From Chitinophaga sp. E66 (lineage in GTDB: Bacteria; Bacteroidota; Bacteroidia; Chitinophagales; Chitinophagaceae): DNA of 64,000 bases. The notes under the pieces are model-generated. The model saw nothing but the letters and a program-made list of their open reading frames with translations. It was not told the DNA's origin and did not search any database. The stretch covers positions 2,480,001-2,544,000 of the forward strand of contig CP079103.1 of assembly GCA_019285755.1 (NCBI GenBank), given 5' to 3'. The translations under genes were made by a program, and so were the position numbers. Of this stretch, positions 1-10,240 are shown one piece after another; the stretch's first letter is position 1; every line of letters starts with the position of its first letter.

Positions 1-729
1 GGGCATGAAGATCATCATCGGGATGGCCACGATCAGCACCAGCGATATCACGTGCGACAATTTCTTATTATCCCCTTCAATTGCTCCTGATGTGGCTATT
101 GCCGCCGAAACGCCGCAGATGCTCACCGCGCTGGAGATCATCATCCGGAATTCATCATCCAGCCCGAACTTCTTGCACAGCCAGAAAGTGAAATACCACA
201 CGCTGAATACGACTACCACTGACTGCAGTACCCCAAGGCCGCCGCCTTTCACCAGCTCCTGGAAGATAATACCCGATCCGAGCAGCACCAGGCCGGTCTT
301 AATGAACAGCTCGGTCTGCAAAGCGGGTTTGATCCACTCAGGCAGCCCCAGTACGTTGCTGATAAAAAGCCCCAGCAGGAGGCTGAACAGCACGATCTCG
401 ATACCGAGGTCTTTGATGGCCGCGTTGCTGGTAATTACCTGTGCGAACATGGATATGGCGAAGATGGCCAGCGCACCGGAAAACAAACCCGCGGGCACCT
501 TTTTGCCGCCAAGGACATAAGCAATGAGCAGGGCGCCGAGCACCCAGCAGAACATGCCGGCCAGTTTACCGTAGTTGCCCAGGTCGGTCAGCCGGGCGAG
601 GAGGTCGCCCCCGCCGGCCCAGTCGAATTTCGGCATGGCGGGCTTAATACCCAGCATAATGAGGAATATGGCGGCGAACGCCAGGATAACGGAGATCCAG
701 TCTTCGTGGAGCGCAAATTTTTTCTGCAT
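1..729 (-). CDS. YeiH-family putative sulfate exporter (N-terminal part, cut by window edge)
   Basis: The reading frame opens at an ATG at 727-729 and stays open to base 1, giving about 243 residues of a multi-pass membrane protein. Hydrophobic helices alternate with short loops, and the stretch SICGVSAAIATSGAI near residue 215 matches the conserved core of the YeiH / Cons_hypoth698 family, annotated as putative sulfate exporters of the inner membrane. The transported substrate is not experimentally secure for most members. The gene begins 10 bases after the stop of the gate-domain gene upstream on the same strand, so the two are probably co-transcribed. No frameshift is needed in the visible part. 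The C-terminal third lies outside the window. Confidence 0.8.
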   Translation of the reverse strand, partial: MQKKFALHEDWISVILAFAAIFLIMLGIKPAMPKFDWAGGGDLLARLTDLGNYGKLAGMFCWVLGALLIAYVLGGKKVPAGLFSGALAIFAISMFAQVITSNAAIKDLGIEIVLFSLLLGLFISNVLGLPEWIKPALQTELFIKTGLVLLGSGIIFQELVKGGGLGVLQSVVVVFSVWYFTFWLCKKFGLDDEFRMMISSAVSICGVSAAIATSGAIEGDNKKLSHVISLVLIVAIPMMIFMP

Positions 730-739
730 CAGTCAATGG

Positions 740-1969
740 TTAGTGAAAGAAAATATATCCGATACATATCGCGGCGATGATACCCACCGCATCCGCAATA
801 AGACCGCAGGTTAAGGCATAGCGTGTATTTTTGATATTTACCGAACCGAAATATAAAGCCAGTACATAAAACGTCGTTTCCGTGGAGCCCTGCATAATGC
901 AGGCGAGGCGGCCTACGAAGGAATCCGCTCCGTAAGTTTCCATCAGTTCCGCCATAACACCGCGGGCCCCGCCGCCGCTGAATATTTTCATGATCCCCAC
1001 AGGCAAGGCAGGGACGAAGTCTGTATTCAACCCGGCAAGCGCCACCAGGTAGGAAATGCCGTTGATGATGACGTCCAGGCATCCGGAAGCCCGGAACACG
1101 GCGATACCTACCAGGATTGCAACAAGATAGGGGATGATCATGACCGCGGTCGTAAATCCTTCTTTGGCGCCGTCAATGAAAGCGTCGTAAACGTTGATCT
1201 TTTTGATCATGCCCGTTACCAGGAACGACACGATGACCGAGAAAATAACGATCCCGCCCAACATGGCTGTCTTAACGGCGATCTCTTCAGACGGCATATT
1301 ATGCATCCATAGGTACAGCAGCCCCATTAAACCAATAAACCCACCAACAAACACCAATACCGGCAATTTGAACAAATTGATCTTCTGGTAGATCGCCACT
1401 GCGATCATCCCGGATATGAACGAAATGAACGTTCCGATCATGGTGGGAATGAAGATGTCTGCCGGGTTGGCGGCGCCCTGCGTCAGCCGCAATGCCATGA
1501 CCGCTGTAGGGATCATGGTAATGCCAGCCGTATTCAGGACCAGGAACATAATCTGCGCATTGGTCGCCGTGTCCTTTACGGGATTCAATTCCTGCAGCTC
1601 TTTCATGGCCTTCAACCCCATAGGGGTAGCCGCATTGTCCAACCCCAGCGCATTGGCGCTGAAGTTCATGACGATCGACCCCATGGCGGGGTCTCCTTTG
1701 GGGATGCCCGGGAATAACCGGCTGAAAAAGGGTTCACTCCCCGTGCAAACACCGCGATCATACCGGCCCGTTCGCCGATCTTCATGATGCCCAGCCAGAA
1801 CGCCATGATGCCCGTAAGCCCCAGGGCCAATTCCGCGCCTGTCTTCCCGCTATCGAACAGCGCTTTGGTCATGGTACCAAAGATCTCCGCATCCCCATGA
1901 AAACAAGGCGAAACAGCGCTACCGCGAAGGAAATCACGAAAAAGCGATCCAGACGTAGTTTAAGGCCAT
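740..1969 (-). CDS. SpmA/SpmB-like nucleoside-recognition (Gate) domain membrane protein
   Basis: The conceptual product, about 409 residues, is a fused pair of Gate (nucleoside recognition) domains like spore maturation proteins A and B. That fusion is common in non-sporulating Bacteroidota, and its substrate is unknown. The ATG at 1967-1969 gives MALNYVWIAF, the usual start. Three single-base deletions break the frame: two near the start (about 1940 and 1890, in T and G runs) and one near 1730, where TTTTT should be TTTTTT to read NPFFSRLFPGIPKGDPAMGS. After that the frame is open to 740. At least eight membrane segments are visible. It is followed after 10 bases by the YeiH-like gene. The family assignment is firm, the transport role is inferred. 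Confidence 0.78.
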
Positions 1970-2250
1970 AGAATATTCGGCGGTTTAAAGTGATTAAGCG
2001 GCCAAAATACGTTTTTCATCCGATCTCAGCCATAAAATGTAAATGTAGGCCACAAGATAACACGTTGCGGAAATATGTGATGTAGTCCATCGATTGCCGT
2101 GACGTGCTTCGGTGGAAGTGGTGATGAAACGCATTTTAGCTTCCAGGAATGCCCGGTTTTGATACGCTCCGGTCTTCAAACCTTCATCAAGCCCTTGCTG
2201 CAACCGGACAAAAATTGCGAAAAACAAATCGAGGATCGACGAAGCATAGC

Positions 2251-2363
2251 CGTCCGTTTATCCTTCGCTTATCCTTCGCTTATCCTTCGCTCAGGCTCCG
2301 TCAAACCCTTGCCAGTACTGAACACCGACGGAGGATAAGCGAAGGATAAGCGAAGGATGGTAG
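2251..2363 (+). repeat. 11-bp-period inverted-repeat element, copy A
   Basis: The left arm holds units CCTTCGCTTAT at 2262-2272 and 2273-2283 and a variant at 2284-2294. The right arm at 2333-2358 is the exact reverse complement of 2260-2285, giving a 26-bp perfect inverted repeat. CTCCGTC and GACGGAG add an inner stem. The loop carries the 27-nt core at 2301-2327 (TCAAACC, then GCCAG, then ACACCG). The 11-base phase runs unbroken from arm through core to arm. I know no named family. Confidence 0.75.
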
Positions 2364-2449
2364 TTGGATAGATTGAAAATCAATTAGATAGATAGCCTGG
2401 TCCGCTGACGCATTTGTCACGTATTGGTCAGGTGATTAACTCGGGACTT

Positions 2450-2542
2450 TCAGCGATCCTTCAGTAAACCTTCAGCGAAAGACCATCAAACCTAAGCCAG
2501 CACTATACACCGCTGAAGGATCACTGAAGGATGGCAGCAGGA
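2450..2542 (+). repeat. 11-bp-period inverted-repeat element, copy B
   Basis: Same architecture and orientation as copy A, with cores 185 bases apart. Left-arm units are TTCAGCGATCC, TTCAGTAAACC and TTCAGCGAAAG; right-arm units are GAAGGATCACT and GAAGGATGGCA. The core at 2486-2512 matches copy A at 21 of 27 bases. The six variable bases of the unit differ from copy A but pair between the arms of this copy, with a few mismatches. Confidence 0.72.
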
Positions 2543-2612
2543 TGTCAGTAGTTTATATAAATTTCGGATGATGTGTTAGGGGATTGATTAAGTGGCGATA
2601 GAATATTTTTCA

Positions 2613-2620
2613 TACCTTTG
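2613..2620 (+). promoter_or_regulatory. Candidate -7 box for ychF
   Basis: TACCTTTG fits the TAnnTTTG -7 consensus of the Bacteroidota primary sigma factor and is followed by CGC, 17 bases before the ATG. I see no convincing -33 TTG at the usual spacing. Confidence 0.5.
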
Positions 2621-2637
2621 CGCAAATTTTTTAGAAA

Positions 2638-3741
2638 ATGGCCTTGCAAGCAGGAATTGTCGGTTTACCGAACGTAGGGAAGTCTACCTTGTTTAATGCT
2701 GTGTCTAACAGCGCTAAAGCCGAAGCGAGCAACTATCGCTTCTGCACCATCGAGCCTAACGTTGGACTGGTGGATGTACCCGATGAGCGGATTGACAAGC
2801 TCGCCGAGCTCGTTAAACCCAACCGTACCGTACCCACCACCATGGAGTTCGTGGATATCGCCGGCCTCGTGAAAGGCGCCAGCAAAGGGGACGGCCTGGG
2901 CAACAAGTTCCTCGCCAACATCCGCGAAGTAGACGCCATCGTTCACGTAATCCGCTGCTTCGAAGACGAGAACATCCTGCGAGACGAAGGGCCCATCAAC
3001 CCCGTAGGCGACAAAGGCATCATCGATACCGAGCTGCAGCTCAAAGATCTCGAAAGCGTGGAGAAGAAAATCGCCCGCACCGAGAAAATGGCGAAAACCG
3101 GCGGCGATCCCAAAGCCAAAGCCGAATTCGAAATCCTCAAACGCTGCCAGGAATTCCTCGAACAAGGCCGCAACATCCGCGAACTGGGCCTCAGCAAAGA
3201 AGAGAAATCCGCTATCGCTGACCTGTTCCTGCTCACCGATAAGCCCGTTCTCTATGTTGCCAACGTAGACGAGGCTTCCATCCTCACCGGCAATAAATTT
3301 TCACAGGCGCTCGCAGAAGCCGTAAAAGCGGAAAATGCGGAAGTGATCGTGATGAACAATACCATCGAAGCACAAATCAGCGAACTGGAAGACGCAGGCG
3401 ATAAAGAACTGTTCTTCTCCGAATACGGTCTGACCGAGCCCGGTCTTAACCGCCTGATCCGCTCTACCTACAAACTGCTCAACCTGATCACCTACTTCAC
3501 CGCCGGCGTGCAGGAAGTACGCGCATGGACCATACACCGCGGATGGAAGGCGCCCCAGGCCGCCAGCGTCATCCACACCGACTTTGAGAAAGGCTTCATC
3601 AAAGCGGAAGTGATCGGTTATGAAGACTACGTGAAATTCGGTTCTGAAGCAGCGGCGAGAGACAACGGCCGCCTGCGTATCGAAGGCAAAGAATATATCG
3701 TGAGCGACGGTGATGTGATGCATTTCCGTTTCAACGTGTAA
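2638..3741 (+). CDS. ychF: Redox-regulated ATPase YchF
   Basis: An intact frame of 367 residues, the normal length for YchF/OLA1, a ribosome-associated OBG-family nucleotide hydrolase. The P-loop is GLPNVGKST (residues 8-16), the G3 motif is DIAG near residue 74, and the G4 position reads NVDE instead of NKxD, the change that gives this family ATP rather than GTP preference. The C-terminal TGS-like domain carries the signature [15 protein letters not shown] near residue 290. This is one of the few genes in the window with no deletion. It ends 92 bases from the convergent TonB receptor gene, with a shared hairpin between them. Confidence 0.97.
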   Translation: MALQAGIVGLPNVGKSTLFNAVSNSAKAEASNYRFCTIEPNVGLVDVPDERIDKLAELVKPNRTVPTTMEFVDIAGLVKGASKGDGLGNKFLANIREVDAIVHVIRCFEDENILRDEGPINPVGDKGIIDTELQLKDLESVEKKIARTEKMAKTGGDPKAKAEFEILKRCQEFLEQGRNIRELGLSKEEKSAIADLFLLTDKPVLYVANVDEASILTGNKFSQALAEAVKAENAEVIVMNNTIEAQISELEDAGDKELFFSEYGLTEPGLNRLIRSTYKLLNLITYFTAGVQEVRAWTIHRGWKAPQAASVIHTDFEKGFIKAEVIGYEDYVKFGSEAAARDNGRLRIEGKEYIVSDGDVMHFRFNV

Positions 3742-3779
3742 AGATACTCCTGAGGCGACTCATGAGGGTTACAACAAAG

Positions 3780-3806
3780 AAGGCCCCGGTGTAAAACCGG
3801 GGCCTT
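3780..3806. terminator. Bidirectional terminator between ychF and the TonB receptor gene
   Basis: AAGGCCCCGGT and ACCGGGGCCTT form a perfect 11-bp stem with a five-base loop, placed between two convergent genes, with A/T-rich flanks. Confidence 0.75.
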
Positions 3807-3832
3807 CGCTATTATGGCAATATTCGAAAAAA

Positions 3833-6695
3833 CTACAGGTTGTAACCGAGCGATGCATATGCCTGCGTGCCCACGGTAGGGTTGCCCCAGGACTGGATAT
3901 ACTTCTGTCCTGTCAGGTTCGCTGCGCCGATCTTCACGGTTACCTTCGGTTTGGGGAACAGGTAAGAAACCTGTGCATCCAGCGCACCGTAAGCAGGGAT
4001 CTCGCCGAGGTTGTTCACGCGCACCAGCGGGCCCACAAAGGAGGAAGACCAGATGAAAGCTTCCTGCCAGCGCCAGGTGATGTTGAACCCGAAATTGCTC
4101 TGGGCAACATTGCGGTTGCCGAAATTCAGGTTGTAACGATAGCGCGGCGTGTTATACATGGCCTGGAAGCCGCCCAGGTCTTCTTCATTGCGCATCTTGT
4201 TGTAAGACACGTTGCCACCCACGGTAAAGTTCGCCGGCAGACGGTAATCCAACCCCAATGCCCAGCCCCAGGATTTGATGTCCTGATCGTAATTCACGGG
4301 AATGCTGTACACCTCGCGGCCGGTAGCGGTCTGCTTAACCAGCACCTGGCTGCCGTTGAAGTTCTTGAAGGTATTGGTATAAACATACGCGTCGATCAGC
4401 AGCTTGCTGCCGATGAGCGCCTTATATCCCACCTCGATGGCTTCCACCTTTTCAGGCTTGAACTCCTTGAACTGGTATTGTTTGGGTGCGCCCGCCTGTA
4501 CGGATTCCAATGAAAATACGTTGGGGCCGTTCAGGCCGTAGCGGTCGCGCAGGAAGGGGAGGCCTCCCAGCAGGCGCGCCTGCGGCGTCAGCAGATCGAT
4601 GTACTGGTCCTGGCAATGGGGATCCGGAAACCGGTCTGGTAAGACGCGCGGATATTGTGCGTTTTCAGGAATGTGTAAACGGCGGACAAACGGGGGCTGA
4701 ACTGTCCCTCGAAATTTTCGTTCTTATCATAACGCAGCGCAGCGCTCAGTTTCAGGTTATCTTCCAACAGCTTTTTACCGACCTGCACATAACCGCCATA
4801 CTCGTGGATGCGGAACTCATCGCCGTTATCGTCTACGGCAAAAAGCGTCTTTTCAGAGTTCAGGGCATACACGCGGTAGTTGCCGCCCACCATCAGTTCC
4901 ATGAAGCTGATCTGGTTCTTGAAGTTATACATGAACTCGCCCTGGTAAAGGTTGGTCTTGTCCATGAACTTGGCGCCAACGCCGGAAGCGTCGCCGGGAA
5001 TAGGCTTATCGCGTACCTTCTCCGCCGCGTCGTTGAACTGCTGGGTACCGGGCATAAACCGGCCGTTGTCGGCAACGGCACGCGCGGCATCGTGATAACC
5101 GGAAGCATTGCCCCGCACGGTTGCGGATGCGTTCGCAAAAGCAACGTTAGGGGCCTGGCCGGCTCCCATATTCTGCTGGAAGTTCTGGATCAGCGCAGGC
5201 AGCGCCGCGCCGGCGTAAGTACCGAAATACTGGGTGAACCAGGTGGTGCTGGGCTTCCATGCTTCGTTGATGCCCGCGCCCAGCGTTCCTACGGCATACG
5301 AGTCGCCTGAACGCTCCTGGGTTGTATATGCGCGAACGTAAAAGTTATCGGCGCGTAATTCCAGCTTATATTGTCCCATCCGGAAGTTCTTGATGGAATA
5401 CCGGTCTGCGCCGGTGTACACCGTTGTGCCCGTACCATAGCTGCCTTGTGCGAGCAGTTCCAGGTTGGGGTTGAACTTGTAGTGGAGAGCTGCGTTCACT
5501 TTCAGGTTCTTGGTATCGTAATCGGCCAGGTCTCTCTCATTGTACCCCGTACGGGAAACGAAGGAGTTGACGCTGTCGGGCATCATGGCGCCGTAAATAG
5601 TGGGCGCCGGAATGCCGGTAGCCTGGGAGAATTGTGCGATGCCTATGCCGAGGGGATTGTTGGTGGACATAGCGGTGCCACGCAGGGTACCCACCATATT
5701 CACGTTTGTTTCGTCGCCATACAGGTTTACGCCGTTATAACCGGGATTCTTCCGGGTGCCGTCCAGGCCGTACCCGTTGAGCAGGCTCTGGTCGCGGTCG
5801 TCATATGCCTGCCAGTCGTCTGCTTTGATATATCCTAAGTTAATTTTGAAAGCGAATTTATCATTAAGGGCCTTCGCATAACGAACCGCCACATCATAAT
5901 AGCCTGTTGTTCCTTTACTTCTGCCAGACTCGCTCAGGATACCCGATTTCACGACGGCGCTGAGGCCCTGGTACTGAAAGGGGCTCTTGCTGTTCATGAG
6001 CACGATGCCATTGAGGGCATTGGGGCCATAGAGGGCGGATGCGGCACCGGGAAGCACTTCCACGTTGTCCATATCCAGTTCCGTGATACCCACGATATTG
6101 CCTACTGAGAAGTTGAGGCCGGGGCCTGGTTGTCCATCCGTCGATCAGTTGCAACATGCGGGTGTTGCCGTTGCTGTTGAAGCCGCGGGTATTGACGGAT
6201 TTAAAGGTGAGGCTTTGGGTGCTGAGCTCCACGCCTTTCATATTGGCCAATGCATCATAGAAGGTTGGCGCGGGCATGGCTTTGATGGCCCGGCTGTCGA
6301 TCTTCTCGATCGTTACGGAGATTCCAGCGCACTCTGGGCCGTACGGTTGGCGGACACCACCACTTCCTGACCGAGGATCTCGGTGGAAGAAAGCTGAACG
6401 TTTACCGAAGCCGAAGCGTCCGTCACCGTCTGCTCGATGGGTTTATAACCTACAAAGGAGAAAACGAGGGTCAGCGGCAGGCGATGTGTCGTCTTTACGC
6501 TGAACTCGCCGTTTGCGTTGGTTACGCCGCCGGCATTGGCGCCTTTAACAGCGACAGTCACCCCGGGAGGGCCTGGCGGGTCGTGGCGTCTAAAACGGTT
6601 CCGTTAATGGTATTTTGCTGTTGGGCCATGGATGTGTGGCAGAGGAAGACCAGCAATATGGTCAGCCAGTGGAAACTAGGTCTACATACTTTCAT
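3833..6695 (-). CDS. TonB-dependent outer-membrane receptor with CarboxypepD_reg-like N-terminus
   Basis: The conceptual protein is about 955 residues. The ATG at 6693-6695 gives MKVCRPSFHWLTILLVFLC, a signal peptide ending near SMAQQQ. A CarboxypepD_reg-like domain follows (INGTVLDATT to FSFVGYKP), then a plug domain (NTRGFNSNGNTRMLQLIDG, VLPGAASALYGPNA) and a 22-stranded barrel ending SLGYNL. At least four deletions interrupt it, near 6570 (GGGG for GGGGG), 6310, 6120 and 4600. It imports a ligand across the outer membrane using TonB energy. It does not look like the long SusC type and has no SusD partner here. The next gene downstream on the same strand lies beyond the terminator, so it is probably monocistronic. 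The ligand is unknown. Confidence 0.85.
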
Positions 6696-6911
6696 AAAGT
6701 GCGAATTTGGTGATCGGATAGGCGCAGGTTCTGGATTATTGTTTAATTGAAAATGAACAGGTTAAGGAACAGTATCAGTTGCTGTAGAGAAGTTAAGATT
6801 TTTTTGAAAACCAAAAATTTTTCTATTAGAAATATGGGTAATACAAGGATGGCCGGCATCCACTGAAAAGGTTGGATCACATAAAATATCATACCGGCCG
6901 GTAGGGGAGGA

Positions 6912-7952
6912 TCAGCGTTCTTCCAGGAATTCCTCGAGGATACGGCCGATCTTTTCGAACTCGATGAGGAAACCATCGTGCCCGTAAGGAGAATCGATCT
7001 CGTGGTAGATGCAGTTGTGCATATGGCGCGCCAGGAGCATCTGCTCTTCCGGCGGGCACAGGATATCGCTGGTGATCCCGATCAGGAGGGTCTGCTGCTC
7101 TATCTGGCGGAGGGTAGTGGCCACATCGGCATGACGGCCGCGGGAAATGTTGTGGCTGTCCATCGCCTTGGTCAGCAGCCAGTAGCTCTGGGCGTTGAAG
7201 CGGCGGACGAGCTTGTCGCCCTGGTAAATGATATAGGAGGAAGCCCGGAAGTTGTCGGTTTTCCGTTGTCTGGGTCAGACTGGGCGGCCATGAAGGTCTG
7301 GTAATTACGGTAGGTGAGCATGCCGATGGCGCGGGCGGCTTTGAGGCCTTTGGCGCCGGCGTCTTTCCGTGGCTCTTCCCAACTGCCGTCAGCTTCGATG
7401 GCCAGGCGCTGGGAAGTATGAACGGCGATGCCCCAGGCGCTTTCTGCGGCGCCGGTGCAGAGGAGGAACAACCGGCCGATACGCCCGGGCTCCATCAGGG
7501 CCCATTCGAGCACCTGGTATCCGCCCATGCTCCCCCGCCAGGAGACGGATGCGGTCGATATTGAGGTGTTTGCGCAGCAGCATATGCGCGTGCACGATGT
7601 CGCGGATGGTGACCTGCGGGAAGTTACGGAACCAGGGCGCCCCGGTGCCCGGATCTTCGCTGAGCGGGCCGGAACTGCCGTAGCAGGAACCGAGGATATT
7701 GGCGCAGACGATGAAATGCTGCGCCGGGTCGATCACTTTGCCTTCACCTACCAGTCCCGTCCACCAGTCTGCCACATCGGAATTTGCGGTAAGGGCATGG
7801 CAGATCCAGACAACGTTATCGCCCGTGGGACTCATGGTCCCGTAGGTGTGATAGGCAATCTCGATCCCCGGCAATACCGCGCCGGATTCCAGCGTAAATG
7901 GCTGATGGCTATGGAAGGTCTGCAATGACAAAAGCGTAAAAAATTTGCGCAA
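6912..7952 (-). CDS. metX: Homoserine O-acetyltransferase
   Basis: The alpha/beta-hydrolase fold protein of about 347 residues matches MetX, which acetylates homoserine with acetyl-CoA in methionine synthesis. After the start MRKFFTLLSLQTF comes the family hallmark NVVWICHALTANSDV. The nucleophile serine lies in the reconstructed GGSMGGYQVLEW near 7535. The acid is in GITSDILCPPEEQ and the histidine in PYGHDGFLIEFEK near the C-terminus. Two breaks interrupt it: a contracted G run just before the nucleophile and another near 7262. The family also contains succinyltransferases and serine acetyltransferases, but the metZ gene nearby supports the methionine role. It is divergent from osmC and metZ. 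Confidence 0.9.
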
Positions 7953-8033
7953 ACCTACAAAAGTCAGCGGCCATTTACAAATCCGGCCTGACGAACCACG
8001 TTTGTCACCTTTATGTTATTCATGCAGATAATT

Positions 8034-8041
8034 TATCTTTG
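8034..8041 (+). promoter_or_regulatory. Candidate -7 box for osmC-metZ
   Basis: TATCTTTG matches the TAnnTTTG consensus, 45 bases before the osmC ATG, in the 134-base divergent region shared with metX. I looked here for a SAM riboswitch and saw none. Confidence 0.45.
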
Positions 8042-8086
8042 AGAAGCCGCATAACAGTTAATTTTACATCAAACCGAACAAAAGAT

Positions 8087-8505
8087 ATGAAGATCGCTTT
8101 ACAACGCATAGACGACGGGTTTAACATGGAAGCCGTAGACGAGCAGGGTCATAAGGTATTAATGGACTCCTCTGTCGAGAACGGTGGCAAGAACAACGGC
8201 GTGCGCCCCATGCAGATGCTGCTCATGGGCCTCGGCGGCTGCTCGGCCATCGATGTGGTGATGATCCTCAAGAAGCAACGCCAGGAAATCACCGACTTCC
8301 GCATCGAGATCGAGGCGGACCGCGAAAAAGGAAAGGAACCGTCGCTCTGGGAAAAAGCGCACGTCATATTTCATATTTCAGGCAGGGTAGACGCCGATAA
8401 GGCGCGCGCGCCGTGGAGCTGTCCATGAACAAGTACTGCTCCGTCGCCGAAACACTCCGCCAGGGCAACACGCAGCTGACCCGGGAAGTAAAACTGAATG
8501 CCTGA
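8087..8505 (+). CDS. OsmC family protein
   Basis: A protein of about 139 residues of the OsmC/Ohr fold, whose better-known members reduce organic peroxides with a reactive cysteine pair. The first cysteine is in LMGLGGCSAIDVVMILKK (near residue 54) and the second in MNKYCSVAETL near residue 118, so both conserved positions are present. I chose the ATG at 8087, which gives MKIALQRIDDGFNMEA, rather than an in-frame upstream codon at 8039. One frame break lies in the GCGCGCGCG run near 8402. It ends 14 bases before metZ, so they form one transcription unit. OsmC-like genes are often found beside sulfur amino-acid genes in Bacteroidota, but the substrate here is unknown. Confidence 0.85.
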
Positions 8506-8519
8506 TATCCAACCGAACA

Positions 8520-9707
8520 ATGAAGAAAAGAAAGATAAAACCGACCTACCGGCCAGAAACCAAGGCCGTACGCATACAACCTGGCAGAACGCCGAACATG
8601 GAACACAGCAGCCCGCTTTACCTGACCTCCAGCTTTTGCTATGAGGACTCCGAAGCCATGCGGGCCGCCTTTGCCGACAACGGACGCCTACATCTACTCC
8701 CGCTTCAGCAACCCGACTGTCGAAGAGTTCACCCAGCGCATGAGCGCCCTGGAAGGAGCGGAGAGCGGCTTTGCCACCGCCTCCGGAATGAGCGCCATCT
8801 TCGGCAGCTTCATGGCATTCCTCAAAGCGGGAGACCACCTGCTCAGCAGCGCCTCCATCTTCGGCTCCACCCACACCGTGATCACGAAGTTCCTGCCCAA
8901 ATGGAACATCCAGCATTCCTACTTCGACCTCACCAAACCCGAGACGATCGAAGCCCTCATTCAACCCAACACGAAAATGATCTTCGTCGAAACGCCCTCC
9001 AATCCAGGCCTCGACCTGATCGACCTGGAGCTGGTGGCTAAGATCGCGAAGAAGCATAACGTGCTGCTGAACGTCGACAACTGCTTCGCCACCCCGCCAT
9101 CCAGCGGCCCCTCGAACTGGGGGCAGACCTGGTTACGCACTCGGCGACCAAGTGGCTCGACGGACAGGGCCGCGTACTGGGTGGTATCGTACTGGGCAAA
9201 AAGGCGCTGGTAGACGAGGTATATGCCTTCTGCCGGAGCACCGGCCCCTCCCTGAGCCCCTTTAACGCCTGGGTACTTTCCGTAGCCTGGAAACCCTGCA
9301 TGTCCGCATGGAACGCCACGCCGGAACCGCCCTCAAACTGGCCGAAACGCTGGAGGGCAACGCCAACATCGAATGGGTGAAATACCCTTCCTGAAATCGC
9401 ACCCGCAATATGAGATCGCCCTGAAGCAGATGACTGCCGGCGGAGGGATCGTTTGCTTCGAGATCAAAGGGGGCCTGGAAAAGGGCGCCGTTTCCTTGAC
9501 CAACTGGAGCTGCTGAGCCTCACGGCCAACCTGGGAGACAGCCGCAGCATCGCCTCGCATCCCGCTTCCACCACGCACGCTAAACTCAGCGAGGCGGAAA
9601 GGCTGAAAGTGGGCATCACACCGGGGCTGATCCGCATCTCATGCGGCCTGGAGCACCCGGACGATATTATCGAAGACATCCTGCAGGCGCTGGAGAATAG
9701 TAAGTAA
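8520..9707 (+). CDS. metZ: O-acetylhomoserine/O-succinylhomoserine sulfhydrylase (PLP-dependent)
   Basis: A cystathionine-gamma-synthase-family enzyme of about 396 residues that makes homocysteine from activated homoserine and sulfide. Visible landmarks are [29 protein letters not shown] (PLP phosphate binding), [24 protein letters not shown] and the PLP-lysine motif [11 protein letters not shown] near residue 210. It ends with [19 protein letters not shown]. At least five single-base deletions break the frame, near 8690, 9100, 9280, 9390 and 9480. With metX on the opposite strand it completes the direct sulfhydrylation route. The family cannot separate acetyl from succinyl donors by eye; the metX neighbour suggests acetyl. 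Confidence 0.9.
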
Positions 9708-9731
9708 CAGCCGCCCTGCGCATTAATAATG

Positions 9732-9788
9732 AATGCATGTAATTGGGAAGAAATATGTAAATTCCTTCCCGATTACATGCATTTTTCG
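9732..9788 (+). terminator. Terminator of osmC-metZ
   Basis: A long hairpin: 9732-9750 pairs with 9765-9783 over 19 positions with one mismatch, followed by a run of five T. Confidence 0.8.
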
Positions 9789-9804
9789 TTAAAACCCATA
9801 CCGC

Positions 9805-10161
9805 ATGCGTTTTGTACTCGCCATTTTATTAACCGCCCTGCTGGGCTATATACTTGGACTCTTTCTGCCCTGGTGGGCGATCGCCATCGCAGCATTCATC
9901 GTGGCGCTGCTCTGGCAGCAAAGGCCGGGTAAGGCATTCGCCAGCGGGTTCCTGGCCATCTTCCTGCTTTGGGGCATCCTGGCCTTTGTGGCGGATATCC
10001 GGAACGATCACATCCTGGGCAATCGCATGAGCGAACTGATCGCAGGAAGCCACATGCCCTGGGTGCTCATCCTCGCATCAGGGATCATCGGCGGACTGGT
10101 AGCCGGCATGGGTGCGCTTTCTGCCAGCGTGCTGCGCCCCGCGGCCCGGAAGGCGGCCTGA
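9805..10161 (+). CDS. Small four-helix membrane protein of unknown function
   Basis: An intact frame of 118 residues starting MRFVLAILLTALLGYILG. Hydrophobic segments lie at about residues 3-20, 22-38, 46-64 and 85-110; the last is rich in glycine (ASGIIGGLVAGMGALSAS). I do not recognise the family. The gene follows the metZ terminator and precedes the DUF5686 gene by 79 bases on the same strand. The composition is like that of its neighbours. Confidence 0.7.
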   Translation: MRFVLAILLTALLGYILGLFLPWWAIAIAAFIVALLWQQRPGKAFASGFLAIFLLWGILAFVADIRNDHILGNRMSELIAGSHMPWVLILASGIIGGLVAGMGALSASVLRPAARKAA

Positions 10162-10240
10162 TCTGTTCTTGTGTGTTAAAGTTTGCCTAAAAGGCTCTGA
10201 AGCGCTATACCCGTGTAGTGCCAACCGTTACATTTGACGC

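Larger units (their letters stand above)
1970..2637. other. Intergenic region with two 11-bp-period hairpin elements
   Basis: This 668-base stretch between the divergent gate-domain gene and ychF holds no convincing gene. Bases 2251-2363 and 2450-2542 contain two copies of the inverted 11-bp-repeat element described separately. A minus-strand frame at 1994-2227 (77 codons) has no recognisable domain and I do not call it. The last 50 bases hold the likely ychF promoter. Confidence 0.6.

Noticed and set aside
1994-2227. 77-codon minus-strand frame as a gene
   Set aside because: No domain, no signal, no promoter or start context, and weak coding pattern; left as intergenic.
2099-2338. + strand frames through copy A of the hairpin element
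   Set aside because: They are open only because the 11-bp repeat has no stops in those frames; the amino-acid pattern is the repeat itself.
2262-2358. 11-bp repeats as a CRISPR array
   Set aside because: The units are only 11 bases, with no spacers of constant length, and the arms are inverted. No cas gene is in the window.
7953-8086. SAM riboswitch in the metX/osmC divergent region
   Set aside because: I could not find the conserved helices or core bases of known SAM riboswitch classes in these 134 bases.
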